Part shown: positions 1-9,800 of the stretch, one piece after another
Numbering within the stretch: the first letter of the stretch is position 1
Layout of the letters: each line of letters opens with the position of its first letter
Origin: Ruegeria sp. ANG-S4
GTDB lineage: Bacteria > Pseudomonadota > Alphaproteobacteria > Rhodobacterales > Rhodobacteraceae
NCBI RefSeq assembly: GCF_000814005.1
Contig: NZ_JWLK01000005.1
Span: forward strand, 496,001-560,000
Reading direction: 5' to 3'
Length of the DNA stretch: 64,000 bases
Translations under genes and position numbers: made by a program
Notes under the pieces: model-generated
Told to the model about the DNA's origin: nothing
Databases searched by the model: none
Seen by the model: the letters and a program-made list of their open reading frames with translations, nothing else

Positions 1-322
1 CGTAGCCGACACCATTTTCATCAAACAAAGTGTCCAGTTCGCCAGACAGGGTCATTTCCGTGATGATGTCGCAACCGCCGACAAATTCGCCTTTGACGTA
101 AAGCTGCGGCACGGTCGGCCAGTCCGAATAGTCCTTGATGCCTTGGCGCACGTCTTCGTCTGCCAATACGTTCACGTCGGTATAGTCGACGCCCATGTAA
201 TTCAGCACACCAGCGACGCGCGAGGAGAATCCGCATTGCGGCATCTCTTTGGTGCCTTTCATGTAAAGCACAACGTCATTGGCTTTGACGGTCTCGTCGA
301 TCTGGGTTTTCACGTCAGTCAT
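1..322 (-). CDS. grxD: Monothiol glutaredoxin, Grx4/GrxD type (3' end outside window)
   Basis: The 107 visible residues have the monothiol glutaredoxin layout. An N-terminal helix is followed by [17 protein letters not shown], containing the CGFS active site, then [16 protein letters not shown], which carries the cis-proline and glutathione-binding loop. CGFS glutaredoxins bind a glutathione-ligated [2Fe-2S] cluster as homodimers or with BolA proteins and hand clusters on in iron-sulfur assembly and iron sensing. The stop codon lies beyond base 1, so a few C-terminal residues are missing. The ATG overlaps the stop of the upstream small membrane gene as ATGA, which implies translational coupling. 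A BolA gene is two genes upstream on the same strand, matching the known partnership. Confidence 0.93.
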   Translation of the reverse strand, partial: MTDVKTQIDETVKANDVVLYMKGTKEMPQCGFSSRVAGVLNYMGVDYTDVNVLADEDVRQGIKDYSDWPTVPQLYVKGEFVGGCDIITEMTLSGELDTLFDENGVGY

Positions 323-573
323 TTCGCGTTTCCTTTGCTCTTCGGCATCATCGCTTTGGCATAGTCTTGAGGATCATTCGGGACGCGGTATTGCGTGGAA
401 TGTCCACCGCCAGACCCGCCTGAGTCATAAATTGTGAAAATAGTGCGATATCCCAATCCTGGGCGGGTTCCTCGTTTGGAATGGGGGTCATTTCTGGATC
501 GGCTTCGTGCCAATAGTGCCGTCAAAATAATAACGGCCGCGATACCAACGACGATGCCAGGTCCAAGCTCCAT
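319..573 (-). CDS. Small single-pass membrane protein, function unknown
   Basis: This 84-residue protein begins with a hydrophobic segment (about residues 5-22, [19 protein letters not shown]) followed by an Arg/Ser-rich basic stretch. The tail is polar and Gly-rich, with [12 protein letters not shown] and a Lys-rich end. Topology is therefore probably N-out with a cytoplasmic tail. It sits between bolA (1 base gap) and grxD (4-base ATGA overlap), so the three genes must be one transcript. I do not recognise a named family. Its fixed place between a BolA and a CGFS glutaredoxin suggests, as inference only, a role tied to iron-sulfur or redox homeostasis at the membrane. Confidence 0.75.
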   Translation of the reverse strand: MELGPGIVVGIAAVIILTALLARSRSRNDPHSKRGTRPGLGYRTIFTIYDSGGSGGGHSTQYRVPNDPQDYAKAMMPKSKGNAK

Positions 574-574
574 T

Positions 575-811
575 TTACTCCGGCACTTTGGTGGTTAAAG
601 CCAGCGCATGCAGTTCCCCATCTGGCCCATCCATCTTGCCTTTCAAGGCCGCATACACAGCGCGTTGTTGTTGCACCCGGTTTTTTCCGCGAAAGCTCTC
701 ATCCACGACCATGGCGGACATGTGAACGCCATCGCTGCCGCCAACCTGAATTTCCGCGTTGGGAAAGCTCTCGCGCAGCAGGGTTTCAATCTCGTGGGCG
801 CTCATCGGCAT
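575..811 (-). CDS. bolA: BolA family protein (IbaG/BolA2-like)
   Basis: The 78-residue protein has the compact class II KH-like BolA fold: IETLLRESFPNAEIQV, then VHMSAMVVDESFRGKNRVQQ, then an amphipathic helix and ELHALALTT carrying the C-terminal histidine that is a cluster ligand in BolA-Grx heterodimers. BolA proteins partner CGFS glutaredoxins in [2Fe-2S] trafficking, and such a glutaredoxin lies two genes downstream. The start could be the first Met (MPMSAHE) or the third codon (MSAHEIE); the difference is two residues. The short length fits the IbaG/BolA2 subtype better than the longer E. coli BolA. Confidence 0.88.
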   Translation of the reverse strand: MPMSAHEIETLLRESFPNAEIQVGGSDGVHMSAMVVDESFRGKNRVQQQRAVYAALKGKMDGPDGELHALALTTKVPE

Positions 812-877
812 GTAGGTTTACTCCAATAGGTCTTTCCCAAGACTTAGAGCGCCGGGCAGGGGGGCGCAAGACGTAGC

Positions 878-903
878 GGCGCAGGGATTGGAAAACCTGC
901 GCC
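878..903 (-). terminator. Stem-loop between purL and bolA
   Basis: GGCGCAGG and CCTGCGCC flank a 10-base loop, giving an 8 bp perfect stem about 53 bases past the purL stop. The minus-strand exit lacks a run of U, so it may be a weak or Rho-assisted terminator or an RNA-stabilising hairpin. Confidence 0.35.
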
Positions 904-955
904 CTATGTCGTCTGCTTCGTTAGCCGCCTTGTGCCCTGCCGGAATGCGACAGCG

Positions 956-3115
956 TCAGGCGACGGCTTCGGCAAAGCTGGTCCGGAATGTCTCGGACAG
1001 TTCGGCAAGCGGTGCCTCTGAATTGCCAATCCTGACCGCGTCGCCTGTAAATCGACCGACCGAGACCAGCGGCACGCCAGCCTGACCGGCAGTGATCATA
1101 AGCGCCTCGGCCTGATCAAAGTTGCAAGCAACCAGATACCGCGCCTGATCTTCGCCAAACAGAAACTCGGTCGCGGCGTCGTCCAGGTGCAGCCCGACGC
1201 CCGCTGCTTCGGCCAGCTCGAACGCAGCCAGGGCAAGACCACCGTCGCCAAGATCGGTGCAGGCCTTGATCATATCCCGGTTCGTGCGGATGAAATCGCC
1301 ATTGCGCCGTTCGGCATCCAGATCAACCTGCGGGGCATCGCCGTCTTCACGGTTGAACACTTCTGCCAGCAGGGCGGATTGGCCAAGGTGGCCCTTCGTT
1401 TCGCCGATAAGCAGCGCCACATGTCCCTCGCGCACTTCGTTGCCGATGACATCATCCGTGTGCGCCAGCAACCCAACCGCGCCGATGGTGGGAGTCGGCA
1501 GGATCGCCTGTCCATCGGTTTCATTGTAAAGTGATACGTTGCCGGAAACGATTGGCATATCCAACGCTGCCACCGCGGCCCCAATGCCCTGGATCGCACC
1601 GACGAACTGGCCCATGATTTCGGGCTTTTCCGGGTTGCCGAAATTCAGGTTGTCGGTTGTCGCAAGGGGCGTGGCCCCAACGGCGGTCAGGTTGCGGTAT
1701 GCTTCGGCCACAGCTTGCTTGCCGCCTTCGACCGGGTTGGCGCGGACATAACGCGGGGTGACGTCGCTGGTGAAGGCCAAGGCTTTGTCTGTTCCGTGAA
1801 CACGGATCATTCCTGCGCCCAGTCCCGGAGTACGGGCAGTGTCGGCCATGACCATCGTGTCATATTGTTCATAGACCCATTGCTTGCCCGCATAGTTGGG
1901 CGACGCCAGAAGGGCCCGCAACCCGTCGATAGGGTCGATCTGGGGTACTTCCTCAAGTGGGGTCGCTTCGGGTGTTGGTTCCCATGCCCGGTCATATTCG
2001 GGCGCCGTCGAGGAGAGTTTCGACAGGACCAGATCGGCTTTGACCTCGCCGTTATGCATGATCAAAAAGCGGTCTTCGGCGATCGTTTCACCAACAATAG
2101 CAAAATCGAGGTCCCATTTTTCGAACACGGCGCGGGCTTCGGCCTCAAGTTCGGGCTTGAGAACCATCAGCATGCGTTCCTGAGATTCAGACAGCATCAT
2201 TTCATAGGCCGTCATATTCTCTTCGCGCTGGGGCACGTTTTCCAGGTCAAGACGCACGCCAAGGCCGCCCTTGTCGCCCATTTCCACGGCCGAGCAGGTC
2301 AGGCCCGCCGCGCCCATATCCTGAATAGAAATCACAGCGCCTGTTTGCATCAGCTCCAGCGTCGCTTCCATCAGGCGCTTTTCGGTAAATGGATCGCCGA
2401 CCTGCACCGTGGGGCGTTTTTCTTCGATGGTGTCGTCAAATTCGGCCGAGGCCATTGTTGCGCCACCTACACCGTCACGCCCCGTCTTGGCGCCAAGATA
2501 GACAACCGGCATCCCGACGCCCGAAGCGGCTGAGTAAAAGATCTTGTCACTGTCGGCCAAACCGGCGGCAAAGGCATTCACGAGACAGTTGCCGTTATAG
2601 GCCGGGTGAAACCGTACTTCCCCACCAACGCAGGGCACGCCAAAGCAGTTGCCATAGCCGCCAATACCCTCGACAACGCCGTTGACCAACTGGCGGGTTT
2701 TGTGATGTCCCGGCTCACCGAAGGACAGGGCGTTCATCGACGCAATCGGTCGCGCGCCCATTGTGAAGACATCCCGCAGGATACCTCCGACACCGGTCGC
2801 GGCACCCTGATAAGGTTCGATGTAGGACGGGTGGTTGTGGCTTTCCATCTTGAACACCACGGCCTGGCCATCCCCGATGTCGACAACGCCTGCGTTTTCG
2901 CCGGGACCGCAAATGACCTGCGGGCCAGACGTTGGCAGCGTGCGGAGCCATTTCTTGGACGACTTGTACGAGCAGTGTTCGTTCCACATGGCCGAGAAGA
3001 TACCCAACTCTGTAAATGTGGGTTTGCGCCCGATGATCTCGAGGATCATGTCGTATTCCTCGGGCTTGAGCCCATGTGCGGCAATCAGATCGGGTGTGAT
3101 GGCGGGCTCTTGCAT
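956..3115 (-). CDS. purL: Phosphoribosylformylglycinamidine synthase subunit PurL
   Basis: This is the small-type (about 719 residue) PurL of the PurL/PurQ/PurS complex, which converts FGAR, ATP and glutamine-derived ammonia to FGAM in purine synthesis. Visible hallmarks are [15 protein letters not shown] near the N-terminus, [20 protein letters not shown] (catalytic His and nucleotide site), the duplicated ATP-binding domains with [12 protein letters not shown], and TGDGGLALA-like [18 protein letters not shown] near the C-terminus. A TTG six codons earlier is possible, but the ATG used here has AGGA six bases upstream. The ammonia-channel partner genes purS and purQ are 18 kb away on the other strand, so the enzyme is encoded at two loci. 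Confidence 0.96.
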   Translation of the reverse strand: MQEPAITPDLIAAHGLKPEEYDMILEIIGRKPTFTELGIFSAMWNEHCSYKSSKKWLRTLPTSGPQVICGPGENAGVVDIGDGQAVVFKMESHNHPSYIEPYQGAATGVGGILRDVFTMGARPIASMNALSFGEPGHHKTRQLVNGVVEGIGGYGNCFGVPCVGGEVRFHPAYNGNCLVNAFAAGLADSDKIFYSAASGVGMPVVYLGAKTGRDGVGGATMASAEFDDTIEEKRPTVQVGDPFTEKRLMEATLELMQTGAVISIQDMGAAGLTCSAVEMGDKGGLGVRLDLENVPQREENMTAYEMMLSESQERMLMVLKPELEAEARAVFEKWDLDFAIVGETIAEDRFLIMHNGEVKADLVLSKLSSTAPEYDRAWEPTPEATPLEEVPQIDPIDGLRALLASPNYAGKQWVYEQYDTMVMADTARTPGLGAGMIRVHGTDKALAFTSDVTPRYVRANPVEGGKQAVAEAYRNLTAVGATPLATTDNLNFGNPEKPEIMGQFVGAIQGIGAAVAALDMPIVSGNVSLYNETDGQAILPTPTIGAVGLLAHTDDVIGNEVREGHVALLIGETKGHLGQSALLAEVFNREDGDAPQVDLDAERRNGDFIRTNRDMIKACTDLGDGGLALAAFELAEAAGVGLHLDDAATEFLFGEDQARYLVACNFDQAEALMITAGQAGVPLVSVGRFTGDAVRIGNSEAPLAELSETFRTSFAEAVA

Positions 3116-3216
3116 CGTCTGTCCTGTGTCCAAGTGGGCCGAGATTGCGCGCCTTTTAGGGCAAGGGGCCGCCAGTTGAAAGGGTCAAGTCCGCACAGGT
3201 CGGTTATGGCAAAGAA

Positions 3217-3248
3217 AAACGGAACCCACGAGATGGCAGGTTCCGTTT
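3217..3248 (-). terminator. Rho-independent terminator after the MscS gene
   Basis: AAACGGAACC and GGTTCCGTTT form a 10 bp perfect stem with a 12-base loop. On the minus strand it is followed by TTCTTTG after a run of T, about 45 bases past the MscS stop. On the plus strand it also ends in TTT, but no plus-strand gene lies upstream. Confidence 0.75.
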
Positions 3249-3293
3249 ACGGTATCCCGGTCGAAGCGGTGTACCGCGCGCGCGGCAACAGCG

Positions 3294-5531
3294 TTATGCC
3301 GGATTCTGAGCCTTGTTTGACGCGTCAGCCGCAGCGGCGCCAATGGCTGCCTTCTGCTCCTCTGACATGTTTTCAGCTTCCTCCAGCCCCGGGATCGCGA
3401 CGCGCACTTCGCGGCGCGCAAAGTCGATGCCGTTTTCCTTGAACGCAGCTTTGACCCTGTTGAAGATTTCCTTCCGAAGGGTGAACTGCTTGCCGGGTTT
3501 GGCCATGAACTTGCCACGGATAATCATGCCGACATCATCAAAATCGAACACGCCCTGTGACTTGAAGGGCTGCAGGAACCCATCCTTGTGGGTTTCGTCC
3601 TCCATCATCTCGGCGCCGATCTTTTTGAAGATCTTTTTGACCTTGTTGGGGTCAGTGTCGAACGGCACAGTGAACTTGAGCTTCATGATGACCCAGTCGC
3701 GGCTGTAGTTGGTCAGCTTCTGAATCTCGCCATAGGGAATGGTATGGACCGGCCCGCGATGGTGGCGCAGCTGCATTGACCGGATCGAGATCTTTTCGAC
3801 CGTGCCCGTTGTCCCGCCTACGTCGACATATTCTCCGACGCGAAAGGCATCGTCGATCAGGAAGAAAATACCACCCACAATGTCCGATACCAGTTTCTGC
3901 GCACCAAAACCGATGGCCAAACCCAAGACACCGGCACCGGCAAGCAGTGGCGTGATATTGATGCCCAAAGCACCAAGCGCCAGCAACCCGAAGATCACGG
4001 CGATTGTGACCTGAGCGGTCACCCGCAGCAGCGGCAGAACGGTGGCCAGACGAGACCCGCCGGATCCACCGCCTTCGCCAGCTTCTTCGTCCGGGCTTTG
4101 ATCCGCGGTTTGTTCCTTGGCCAAACGGCGGTTGATCCAAAGCGAAACAACCTCGTTCAGGATGTATCCCACAGCGATGATGATGAAGAACTGGATCAGC
4201 TTGCTGCCGGATTCGTCGCCACCGCCCGCGATTTCTTGCAGATCGAGGTCCCAGGCCCGGGCGATCATCAGGATGACAAGAATACCGGCCAGAACGCGGC
4301 CAATCCGAATGTAGCTGCGTTTTGTCGACTTATAGGCCCGTTCGGCCACCGGACCTTCGCCCATCATCGGAGGCTGAAGGTGGCGCACCAATCCACGGAT
4401 CAAAGTGTCCAGCGCTGGTGCGATCAACAACCAGAACATCGTCGCGAAGTGAGCGCCTTGTACCAGCAATGCTAGGGTCGAGGGATGGCGCTGCGCCACC
4501 AGAAATTCGACAAGCAGCCAGATCACCGCCGACACGCCAATGGCGAAATAGGGGTAATAGTGCGCCACCTCTTCGTCGAACTTTGTATGATCGGGGTCGG
4601 TGCCCAGCATCATCTGCGACAGGCCTTCGCGCGCCTTCCAGGCGATCAGAGCAATGTAGATGTGGATACCCGCATTCAGCCAGAAGCCAATGCGCGTCTC
4701 ACCGCTTGTGATGCCGTTCAGCCGGTTGAAATGCAGCAGGAACAGCGTGAAGCCAATCAGGATCAGCAAGCCGATCAGGTTGCGATGCAGGTACTTGGCC
4801 CAATGATCGTCAATATTGACCAAGCGGTAATGCGGCTTTTTGGGCGCCAGTACAAAACGCGACGCGGCCGCGCCAACACGCGGTATCCAGATCAGATAGA
4901 AAACGAAGGGCGCGGCGTATGTAATCTGTTCCGGTGTCAAAAGCCCTCGGCCAACGGCGCGAATGACCACGTAGAAGACCACCAGACCGGCTATTTCACG
5001 GCAAAAGCGGGCAAAAAGATAACGAACAGCGCCCCAAAGATCGCCATCGTTGTCAGCCTCGTTCAGCACGTGCCACCGCCGTGTCAGGAACTCGAACGCC
5101 TTTTCCGCAATGAAACCAACGACCAAAACGCTAAGGATCAAGCCCATCAAGGCGAAGGCGCCGGCCGTTCCGAAGGTTGACGTAAAGTTGCTTACGGCAT
5201 CAACCTGCGCATGGAAAATGTTTGGAACGGTCATGATGACTTGCGTCCACGACGCGACCATCTCGGCCCAGATTTCATTGATTTCCGTGATCGGATCTTC
5301 GCGTTCTTCCGCCTCTGCCGCATTTTTTTCTGCGACGGCATCCAACCGTTCCAGCAGTATCGAGCGAACCTGATCGTCCGACATGCGCGCAACGAGATCG
5401 TCAACCTGTTCCGGCGTCAGATCTTCTGGAATGGAAACCGGAGCTGTCGTGGTGCTGTCCTGCGCGTAAACCGGAAATGCAAGAAAAATCACCGAAGCCA
5501 GCGCCAGAATAAGGCGGAGTGGGTGGAACAT
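3294..5531 (-). CDS. Large MscS-family mechanosensitive channel
   Basis: The 745-residue protein opens with a Sec signal peptide (residues 1-23, cleavage after VYA). A periplasmic acidic/coiled domain follows, then about ten hydrophobic segments. The MscS pore module is near residues 515-560, with the Gly/Ala-packed helix LLAGAGVLGLAIGFGAQKL. It leads into the beta domain (DDAFRVGEYVDVGGTTGTVE, then VHTIPYGEIQKLTNYSRDW). The C-terminal alpha/beta domain and a short Ala-rich tail end the protein. The length and extra N-terminal membrane domain place it with the large MscK/YbdG-like members rather than the 286-residue MscS. The expected role is release of solutes on osmotic downshock. It is monocistronic, with a clear terminator downstream. 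Confidence 0.88.
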   Translation of the reverse strand: MFHPLRLILALASVIFLAFPVYAQDSTTTAPVSIPEDLTPEQVDDLVARMSDDQVRSILLERLDAVAEKNAAEAEEREDPITEINEIWAEMVASWTQVIMTVPNIFHAQVDAVSNFTSTFGTAGAFALMGLILSVLVVGFIAEKAFEFLTRRWHVLNEADNDGDLWGAVRYLFARFCREIAGLVVFYVVIRAVGRGLLTPEQITYAAPFVFYLIWIPRVGAAASRFVLAPKKPHYRLVNIDDHWAKYLHRNLIGLLILIGFTLFLLHFNRLNGITSGETRIGFWLNAGIHIYIALIAWKAREGLSQMMLGTDPDHTKFDEEVAHYYPYFAIGVSAVIWLLVEFLVAQRHPSTLALLVQGAHFATMFWLLIAPALDTLIRGLVRHLQPPMMGEGPVAERAYKSTKRSYIRIGRVLAGILVILMIARAWDLDLQEIAGGGDESGSKLIQFFIIIAVGYILNEVVSLWINRRLAKEQTADQSPDEEAGEGGGSGGSRLATVLPLLRVTAQVTIAVIFGLLALGALGINITPLLAGAGVLGLAIGFGAQKLVSDIVGGIFFLIDDAFRVGEYVDVGGTTGTVEKISIRSMQLRHHRGPVHTIPYGEIQKLTNYSRDWVIMKLKFTVPFDTDPNKVKKIFKKIGAEMMEDETHKDGFLQPFKSQGVFDFDDVGMIIRGKFMAKPGKQFTLRKEIFNRVKAAFKENGIDFARREVRVAIPGLEEAENMSEEQKAAIGAAAADASNKAQNPA

Positions 5532-5621
5532 TGATTTGCCCTCGAATGCAAAATTTTGGTCGTTTTTTCCGCATCATAGGAGCAGTTGGCTGATTTTGAC
5601 AGCGCGATGTGTTGGAAATGG

Positions 5622-5659
5622 CAAAAAACCAAAAAAAAGGCCGAGCACTAAGCTCGGCC
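5622..5659 (-). terminator. Strong intrinsic terminator of a short minus-strand transcript
   Basis: GGCCGAGC-loop-GCTCGGCC (stem 5639-5646 with 5652-5659) is an 8 bp GC-rich perfect hairpin followed on the minus strand by eight T and a further T-rich run. It lies about 140 bases past the LysR stop and appears to end the small RNA proposed just upstream. Confidence 0.85.
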
Positions 5660-5713
5660 ATAGTCCAACAGGGAGGTATGAAGATGATGAGCGTTTCAGC
5701 ATCACCGCCTTCG
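5625..5713 (-). ncRNA. Candidate small RNA with anti-Shine-Dalgarno segment
   Basis: A promoter-like pair on the minus strand, TTGATC (5743-5748) and TAAATG (5720-5725), has the ideal 17-base spacing and would start RNA near 5713. The resulting transcript of about 90 bases would hold a weak hairpin (TGATG/CATCA, 5685-5704), an unpaired ACCUCCCU stretch (minus of 5670-5677) complementary to ribosome binding sites, and the strong terminator at 5639-5659. This is the layout of Hfq-dependent trans-acting small RNAs, and CCUCC-bearing small RNAs are known in Rhodobacter. The family assignment is inference; no homology search was possible. Confidence 0.5.
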
Positions 5714-5797
5714 ATTGCTCATTTAGGGATCACACTGTGAACGATCAAGGGATTTTCTCTAAGATTGATACATGCCTGCTATGCTGCAGGCGCATAG

Positions 5798-6706
5798 CTA
5801 GAGTTTTCCCAATTGCCTCAACTGCTTGCGATGCACGATGATCTCGTCCTGAACAAAGTCCCGGAAGGCGGCAATACGCTTGGAATGGCGCAGTTCCTCG
5901 GGGTAGGCGAGATAGACGGGAACATCCGCGCCGCTGATATCGGTCGGCACCTGTACAAGATCGGGGAAATCCTCGGTCACATAGTTTGGAAGCACGCCGA
6001 TCCCCAGATCGTGCAGGACACCCTGAAGTACGCCGAAATAGTTGTTCACCGTCATCAGAGAACCGGGGTTGTACGTCATCAGTTGCCGGACCATCGCTGC
6101 GCTGGCCGAGACCTGCGCGGCAGACGGGGTTTGGCAAATGAGCCTGTGATTTGCGATATCCTCAAGCGTTTCCGGCGGTCCGCCACGCTCGTCCAGATAG
6201 GCGCGGGTGGCAAACAATTGCATCTGAACCGTCATCAGGCGTTTGCGCACAAGGTCGGCCTGGCTGGGTTCCTTCATCCGAATGGCGACGTCTGCCTCGC
6301 GCATCGGCAAGTCCAGAACGCGTTCTTCCAGCATCAGGTCGACATTTATATCGGGGTACTTTTCATAAAGCTTGGGAAGGCGAGGGGCCAACCACAGTGT
6401 TCCGAAACCGAAGGTCGTGGTCACACGCAGAACGCCAAAAACCTCATCCTCGCTGTCGCGAATCCGCGCGGCTGTTGCGTCCAGTCGCTTGGTCATCGCC
6501 TTGGTCGCATCGAACAGCAATTCGCCCTGCTCGGTCAGAATCAGGCCGCGGGCATGGCGATGGAACAAGGTCGCATCCAGTGATTCTTCCAGTGCGCGGA
6601 TCTGGCGGCTCACGGCAGATTGAGACAAATTGAGCTTGTCTCCTGCGTGTGTCAGGCTGCCCGCATCCGCGACGGCGTGAAATATTCTGAGTTTGTCCCA
6701 ATCCAT
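5798..6706 (-). CDS. LysR-family transcriptional regulator
   Basis: The 302-residue protein has the LysR N-terminal winged helix-turn-helix (MDWDKLRIFHAVADAGSLTH, then LNLSQSAVSRQIRALEESL) and a C-terminal type 2 periplasmic-binding-like effector domain from about residue 90. The ATG is used; a TTG one codon upstream is less likely. It is divergent from the indolepyruvate oxidoreductase gene, separated by about 170 bases that contain a 19-base palindrome. It may therefore control that gene or itself; the effector is not evident. The stop is followed by a short GCCTGC/GCAGGC hairpin without a T tract. Confidence 0.9.
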   Translation of the reverse strand: MDWDKLRIFHAVADAGSLTHAGDKLNLSQSAVSRQIRALEESLDATLFHRHARGLILTEQGELLFDATKAMTKRLDATAARIRDSEDEVFGVLRVTTTFGFGTLWLAPRLPKLYEKYPDINVDLMLEERVLDLPMREADVAIRMKEPSQADLVRKRLMTVQMQLFATRAYLDERGGPPETLEDIANHRLICQTPSAAQVSASAAMVRQLMTYNPGSLMTVNNYFGVLQGVLHDLGIGVLPNYVTEDFPDLVQVPTDISGADVPVYLAYPEELRHSKRIAAFRDFVQDEIIVHRKQLRQLGKL

Positions 6707-6808
6707 CAACGCAACTTTCGTTATCCGTTTGCAGCCCTATATGAAAGACGTGGCAAATTCCATAATCAAACCCGGAAATCGTTACAGCAAAGGGGAAAAA
6801 TGCTATAC

Positions 6809-6827
6809 AGGTCAGCAATTGTGACCT
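6809..6827. promoter_or_regulatory. Palindromic operator candidate upstream of the indolepyruvate oxidoreductase
   Basis: AGGTCA and TGACCT are separated by 7 bases, a perfect 6+6 inverted repeat 49 bases before the oxidoreductase start and in the space shared with the divergent LysR gene. The regulator is unknown; a LysR site or a site for a FadR/Lrp-type protein are both possible. Confidence 0.45.
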
Positions 6828-6875
6828 AAAATGCATGATAATGAAGCACACTAATCCGACGAGGGGAGACGTCAG

Positions 6876-9800
6876 ATGAGTCAGCCAAAAGTATCCCTGA
6901 ATGACAGGTTCGATCTGTCTAAAAGCCCCGTCTTGATGAACGGCACCCAAGCGCTTGTGCGTTTGATGCTGATGCAGAAGGCGCGCGACAAAAACGCGGG
7001 GTTGAATACGGCAGGTTTGGTGACGGGTTATCGCGGATCGCCGCTTGGCGCCGTCGATCAACAGATGACACGCGCTCAAAAGCAACTGACAGAAAGCGAC
7101 GTCACCTTTCAGTTCGGATTGAACGAAGATCTTGCAGCGACGGCGCTTTGGGGCAGTCAGCAAGCCGGGCTGCGGGGTGACGGCAAGTATGATGGCGTTT
7201 TCGGCCTGTGGTACGGCAAGGGCCCGGGCGTTGATCGCTCGGGTGATGTCATGCGCCATGCCAACATGGCGGGCACGGCCAAACATGGCGGCGTGCTGAT
7301 GGCAATGGGCGACGACCACACCGGCGAAAGCTCGACCGTCCTGCACCAGTCCGAGTGGTCGCTGGTTGATATGTACATGCCCGTGGTCAGCCCTGCCGGT
7401 GTGCAAGAAATTCTGGACTATGGCGTCTACGGCTTCGCGCTTAGCCGGTTCGCGGGTGTTTGGGTCGGCCTGAAGACCATGAAGGACACGATCGAGGTTA
7501 CGTCCGTTGTAGATGGGTCCATAGATCGCATGAACGTGGTGACGCCAGAGTTCGATATGCCCGAGGGTGGCTTGAACATCCGCCTTGGCGATACGCCGCA
7601 CCTGCAGGAAGCGCGTGTGATCGACTACAAACGATTTGCCGCAGAAACGTTTTCGCACGCCAACAAGCTGGACAAAAGGGTATGGGGCAAGCCCGGGGCC
7701 AAGATCGGTATAGTCGCCGCCGGTAAAAACTGGCTGGATCTGGTTCATGCGATGTCACTGCTGAACATTGATACAGATGAGGCCGAGCGTCTGGGTATTA
7801 CCACCTACAAAGTCGGCCAGACCTTTCCTTTGGATATGAAAGGGTTCCACGATTGGGCCGAGGGTCTGGATCTGATCGTGATCGTCGAGGAAAAGCGCAA
7901 GCTGATCGAAGTTCAAGTCAAAGAAGCTATTTTTGACGATCGCCGCGGACGGCGCGTGTATGGCTGGTACAAGGGCGGCGCGGGAACGCTGCATCGCGAA
8001 GAACTGTTCCCAACCCGTGGTGCGCTCGACCCGATCATGATTGCCGAAAAGCTGGGCGGTATCCTGATCGAAGAAGGACGCGACACCGATGGCGTTCGGG
8101 CCGGTCTGGAAGCCTTGACCGAAGCGCGACGGGCGGACAACGCGCAGGAAATTGCAGCCCGACTGCCCTATTTCTGCTCGGGTTGCCCGCACAACAGTTC
8201 GACCAAGCTGCCGGAAGGCAGCCGAGCCTATGCCGGTATCGGTTGCCACTACATGGTTCAGTGGATGGACCGCGAGACCACTGGTTTCACGCAAATGGGT
8301 GGTGAAGGGGCGAACTGGATCGGCGAAGCTCCGTTTTCGACCACCGAGCATGTGTTTCAGAACCTTGGTGACGGAACCTACAATCACTCGGGCGTGCAGG
8401 CCATCCGGGCGGCTTTGGCAGCCGGAACCAATATGACCTTCAAAATCCTGTTCAATGATGCTGTCGCAATGACCGGCGGGCAGGACAACGACGGCGACCT
8501 GACCGCAGAACGGATCGTGGACGAGGTCAAGGCGATGGGCGTTCAGAAAGTCGCGCTTGTCTATGACGAAAAAGAAGATGTGAACCTAAAAGCGCTGCCG
8601 GCCGGTGTCGAAACACACGAGCGGGCAGAGTTGAATTCGGTGCAGGAAAAGTTCAGGGAAATCAAAGGCGTTTCAGTCATCGTTTACGTTCAGACCTGTG
8701 CTGCCGAGAAACGCAGGCGGCGCAAGCGGGGCACGTTCCCTGATCCAGACAAGCGCGTTTATATTAACCCGGATATCTGCGAAGGTTGCGGCGATTGCGG
8801 TGTGCAATCGAATTGCGTGTCGATCGTTCCCAAGGAAACCGAACTGGGCCGCAAGCGGGCCATTGATCAATCCAGTTGCAACAAGGATTTTTCCTGCCTC
8901 AACGGGTTTTGTCCGTCTTTTGTCACCCTGGAAGGTGCACAAATCCGGAAAGAGGCCACGACCGAGGTCGACCTGCCCGACCTGCCGGACCCGGACCTGC
9001 CAGAGATCAACGGAACGCATAACGTGGTGATCACCGGTGTCGGAGGAACGGGCGTGGTCACGATAGGTGCGGTTCTTGCACAGGCCGCACAGGTTGACGG
9101 AAAAGGCGCTGGGATGATGGAGATGGCCGGGCTCGCCCAGAAGGGCGGCGCGGTGCATATCCACTGCCGTCTGGCCAACGCGCCCGAAGATATCAGTGCC
9201 ATTCGTGTTGCCACCGGCGAGGCGCATGCGCTGATTGGCGGCGACCTTGTGGTGTCGGCGGGTGCCAAAACACTTGGTCTGACACAGACAGGCCAGACCG
9301 GGGCGGTCGTGAACAATCATGAAATCGTAACCGGTGACTTTACCCGGGATACCGAGTTTCGCATCCCCGGCGATCAGCTTGAGCTGGCCTTGCAGGCGCG
9401 TCTCAAGAACCGTCTGGACCTGTTTGATGCCAGTGCCCTGGCGCGGGCAGTCATGGGGGATTCAATCTACTCCAACATGATGGTCTTTGGTGCGGCGTGG
9501 CAAAGAGGACTAATTCCCATTCGCCATTCTGCCATTCAGCAGGCCATCGGACTGAACGGCACTGCCGTTGAACGCAACAAACGCGCTTTTGAAGTGGGTC
9601 GCTGGGCCGTTCTGCATCCCGAAGCGGTCGACGGAATCTTGGGTCAAAACGTGACCGAACTGCCGAAGACGCTGGATCAGATCATCGCGTTCCGTGCCGA
9701 CCATCTGGTTGCGTATCAGGGAAAGGGTCTGGCCAAACGCTATCGCAAACTGGTCGACGCAATTGAGGATGAAGAAGTTCGCGAAGCCGTTGCGAAAGGC

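Noticed and set aside
5671-5740. 20-residue plus-strand peptide after GGGAGGT
   Set aside because: The first ATG sits directly on the ribosome-site-like sequence and the minus-strand promoter-terminator pair explains the region better; left as low possibility.
6444-7748. 434-codon minus-strand frame
   Set aside because: It covers the LysR start, the divergent promoter and the oxidoreductase start in a wrong frame; no family features.
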